Shown one piece after another: positions 61,661 to 64,000 of a stretch of 64,000 nt of DNA. A program made the position numbers and the translations under genes. Source of the DNA: an uncultured Lachnospiraceae bacterium (GTDB lineage: Bacteria > Bacillota > Clostridia > Lachnospirales > Lachnospiraceae); contig CAJUGJ010000007.1 in NCBI GenBank assembly GCA_910586015.1, positions 23,901 to 87,900 of the forward strand, given 5' to 3'. The notes under the pieces were generated by a model, which saw nothing but the letters and a program-made list of their open reading frames with translations, ran no database searches and was not told where the DNA came from. The stretch's first letter is position 1. Every line of letters starts with the position of its first letter.

Positions 61661-62836
61661 GTGAATTATATTGAATTAGGAGATAGATTAAACAATATTG
61701 GAATTAAATTTATGTATAAGCTTCCATGTCATGTTTTATATACAGATGATAAACAAACAATTATTTCTGCAAAATTATACCATAATGAAGAGATTAAAAA
61801 AATTAGTTGTGCCACATTATGTAGTCATAATTATTATAAAAAAATCAAGAAAATGAAGTATGTGTTATTTTCATCTAAGGTAGATTACTGTTGTTATGAT
61901 ACAGGAATTGATATTTTAAAGATAGTTGATGTAAATGCAGGTGATGAAGAACAAGTCTCTTACTTATTAAGTATTTTAGATAGAAATTATAATAAAATCG
62001 AATACGAAGTTAAAATTAAATATATTACATTTATGTTGGGGTATTTTTACTCTATTAATATTGATAATTATGAAGATATATTATCTCAGCTACTTTACTC
62101 TAATGATATAAAAGAACCATGTGATATTATAAATCAGATTAAATATTATACAGATTATGCGACTGAAACAAATAACATTATATTATATAGTAATTATATA
62201 GATAACATATTTAATCATATTGAAAATTTAGATTGTATTAACGATTATAAATTAAAGTATAAAAAGTGGCTACGTGATAATCTTTCTTCTTATGACACAG
62301 TGACTAAAATATTAAGTGAATTTAATATGAATATGTTCGTTGCATTTGGTCAGGATGATATTCACTTTTTTACGAATGACAATAACATATTTGGCGTCAT
62401 GATTGTAAAGTTTGATAGAGTTATTTCTATTAGTGCAGGTGCTTATATTAGAGGTGATTCCCAAGAAATTGAACACTTAGTAGAGGAATGTAACTCAAAT
62501 GTCACTGTATTAAACTGTGAAGATTTAGAGTATAAGATAATTAAGATAGAAAATCTCACAAGTAAGTTTTATATGTTATCTGATTTAATGTGGATGACAG
62601 AAGATAATAACATGAGAGCTTCCGATGAGATCTTATTTAAGATGTTGACATTTGCTTCTTACGGGACAGACGAGAGAAAGAAAAATCAGTTAGATAGCCA
62701 AGTAGATCTAATAAAAATGTCTAGTAGTAGTTATTTTTTAGATATTTTAAAAGGGGATATAGAGAGAATTATGTTTAAGGCATATGGAAAAGAATCGGTA
62801 CCTCCTCTTATAGAAGAATTGACTACCAAAAGCTGA
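61661..62836 (+). CDS. large unknown protein
   Basis: 391 residues, no signal peptide, rich in Asn, Ile, Asp and Tyr; codon use is visibly more AT-rich than in the core genes, suggesting acquisition. No family recognised. Patches include PCHVLYTDDKQTIISAKLYH, FVAFGQDDIHFFTNDNNIFG and a central helical part. The GTG at 61661 has AAAGGTGAT directly before it. The RNA ligase gene starts 41 bp later in the same orientation, so it may share the transcript, although a functional link is not shown. Confidence 0.55.
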   Translation: MNYIELGDRLNNIGIKFMYKLPCHVLYTDDKQTIISAKLYHNEEIKKISCATLCSHNYYKKIKKMKYVLFSSKVDYCCYDTGIDILKIVDVNAGDEEQVSYLLSILDRNYNKIEYEVKIKYITFMLGYFYSINIDNYEDILSQLLYSNDIKEPCDIINQIKYYTDYATETNNIILYSNYIDNIFNHIENLDCINDYKLKYKKWLRDNLSSYDTVTKILSEFNMNMFVAFGQDDIHFFTNDNNIFGVMIVKFDRVISISAGAYIRGDSQEIEHLVEECNSNVTVLNCEDLEYKIIKIENLTSKFYMLSDLMWMTEDNNMRASDEILFKMLTFASYGTDERKKNQLDSQVDLIKMSSSSYFLDILKGDIERIMFKAYGKESVPPLIEELTTKS

Positions 62837-62877
62837 AGAAATCTCTCAGAAATGGATAAAGAATAGAGGGATTAGAT

Positions 62878-63711
62878 ATGGATTTCATGTTTAAGTATCC
62901 AAGAACCCGTCATATCGAGGGATCGAAAAAACAGGTTGGAGATGAAGATTTAGATTATATCAGTTTCAAAGAGATTAAAGGATTTTATGTTGTTTTAGAA
63001 GAAAAAGTAGATGGTGCAAACTCAGGAATTAGTTTTAATGAAAAAGGGGATCTACTTTTGCAAAGCCGTGGGCATTTTTTAAATGGAGGATATGGGGAAC
63101 GTCAATTTGATTTATTTAAAGTTTGGGCAAACTGTCATAAAGCAGAGTTATATGAAATTTTAGGAAATCGTTTTATTATGTATGGAGAGTGGCTCTATGC
63201 AAAACATACAGAATTTTACGATGCGTTGCCTAATTATTTTATGGAGTTTGATATTTTGAACAAACAGACAAAAGAATTTTTAAGTACAAAAAAAAGAAAA
63301 GAATTGATAGGAAATTACTCTTTTCTTACCCAGGTGAAAGTATTATTTGAGGGAAGATTAAATTCTCTCGATGAACTGACCTCTTTTCTTGGACGTTCCT
63401 ATTTTAAAACCGATCATTTTTTAGAAACATTAGAAAATCAGTGTAAAGAACAGGGACTTGATCCAGAACTTATTAAGTCACAGACAGATTGTTCTGATCA
63501 GATGGAAGGAATTTATATTAAGGTGGAAGGTTCAAAAGAGGCAGGCGATACAGTAATTGGACGCTGTAAATATGTACGTAGTTCTTTTTTAAATACAATT
63601 TTAGACTCTGGAACACATTGGATGAAACGACCTTTAATTCCAAATGTTCTTTGTGAAGGAATAGATCTATTTTCTTCTGATAATGCAGATTCAGAAAGGA
63701 AAGAAATATAA
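62878..63711 (+). CDS. RNA ligase (Rnl2-like nucleotidyltransferase)
   Basis: 277 residues. Covalent nucleotidyltransferase motifs in order: motif I LEEKVDGANSG with the adenylylated Lys43, QSRGH, MYGEWLYAKHT and MEFDI (motif III region), EGIYIKVEG (motif IV) and RCKYVR (motif V). It should join 3'-OH and 5'-phosphate RNA ends using ATP. The stop codon shares a base with the start of the following HD-domain gene, a tight operon that fits an end-healing enzyme followed by a sealing enzyme. Confidence 0.82.
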   Translation: MDFMFKYPRTRHIEGSKKQVGDEDLDYISFKEIKGFYVVLEEKVDGANSGISFNEKGDLLLQSRGHFLNGGYGERQFDLFKVWANCHKAELYEILGNRFIMYGEWLYAKHTEFYDALPNYFMEFDILNKQTKEFLSTKKRKELIGNYSFLTQVKVLFEGRLNSLDELTSFLGRSYFKTDHFLETLENQCKEQGLDPELIKSQTDCSDQMEGIYIKVEGSKEAGDTVIGRCKYVRSSFLNTILDSGTHWMKRPLIPNVLCEGIDLFSSDNADSERKEI

Positions 63712-64000
63712 TGGAGAACTTTTTTTGGTCTTTAGCAAAACAACTTCCTATGCTAGAGAAATTAAAAAGTATACCACAAGATCCAGAATATCATGGCGAG
63801 GGAGATGTATTTACTCATACCAGTTTAGTCTGTAACGAATTGATTCAGACAGAGGAGTGGAACAAGATAGCAGATAAAGAAAGGAATACACTTTTATTTG
63901 CAGCAGCGCTTCACGATATTGGAAAACTGACTTGTACAAAACGTCTTGATGGAAGAATTACTTCTCCAAACCACGCAGTAAAGGGATCACAACAGTTTCG
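63711..64000 (+). CDS. HD-domain protein, probable N-terminus of an HD-Pnk RNA end-healing enzyme (partial)
   Basis: The first 96 residues before the right edge form an HD phosphohydrolase start: GEGDVFTHTSLV (His36), AAALHDIGKLT (His68-Asp69) and SPNHAVKG (His88). Next to an Rnl2-like ligase this recalls HD-Pnk, a bacterial enzyme with an N-terminal HD 2',3'-phosphoesterase and a C-terminal 5'-OH polynucleotide kinase. The kinase part would lie outside the window, so this is inference. The start overlaps the ligase stop (TAATG). Confidence 0.65.
   Translation, partial: MENFFWSLAKQLPMLEKLKSIPQDPEYHGEGDVFTHTSLVCNELIQTEEWNKIADKERNTLLFAAALHDIGKLTCTKRLDGRITSPNHAVKGSQQF

Overview
The window is a chromosomal segment from a low-GC, probably spore-forming member of the Clostridia, most likely a Lachnospiraceae species. 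The basis is the AT-rich sequence, Gram-positive ribosome binding sites, an L17 with the long insertion usual in that family, DUF4358/DHHW/MBOAT surface genes, a SpoIIQ-like protein and the rpmJ-rpsM-rpsK-rpsD-rpoA-rplQ ... ecfA1-ecfA2-ecfT-truA-rplM-rpsI gene order. I cannot name the species. All family assignments were made by eye; no database search was run.

Layout. 0-3 kb: the 5' part of a Cys-rich tandem-repeat protein gene, a yitT-nfi (endonuclease V) pair and nagB. 3-8 kb: a surface O-acylation locus (DUF4358 lipoprotein, ECF sigma factor, membrane anti-sigma candidate, MBOAT acyltransferase, DHHW protein). 8-10 kb: plsC and the housekeeping sigma gene rpoD, followed by about 900 bp without a large gene that carries a consensus promoter, a 32-codon ORF and a terminator. 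10.9-17.2 kb: SDR oxidoreductase, Rrf2 regulator, chemoreceptor plus FMN-binding-like lipoprotein, a hemerythrin/REC fusion and cysK. 17.5-24.4 kb: a Pro-rich DUF4358-like/DHHW lipoprotein, a degenerate M23 (SpoIIQ-like) protein, a hemolysin III homologue, a DUF951 operon with a MATE pump, and an SCP2 protein. 24.4-33.5 kb: rpsF-ssb-rpsR, then a four-gene run: restriction-endonuclease-like protein, nagA, an EndoQ-UvrD fusion and a hybrid histidine kinase. 33.6-36.3 kb: sugar transferase and an ECF sigma/anti-sigma/secreted-protein set. 36.4-47.7 kb: ribosomal and ECF-transporter block, interrupted by an xpaC-telA pair.

47.7-64 kb is accessory. It holds a decayed AlwI-type restriction-modification system (three separate inactivating lesions), a three-gene ArsR/DUF2087 operon, a second chemoreceptor, a NUDIX hydrolase, and a metal-efflux set (ArsR, HMA chaperone, P-type ATPase) with a perfect palindromic operator. 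After these come a broken radical SAM/SPASM gene coupled to an ABC transporter, several unknown genes, and at the right edge an RNA ligase gene overlapping an HD-domain gene. I read the last pair as an RNA end-healing and sealing cassette.

The most interesting items are this RNA-repair cassette, the EndoQ-UvrD fusion (with endonuclease V also in the window), the hemerythrin/REC fusion whose phosphoacceptor Asp is replaced by Glu, the decayed restriction-modification and radical-SAM loci, and the strongly promoted small transcription unit near 10.4 kb. No tRNA, rRNA, CRISPR array or intact insertion sequence was seen.
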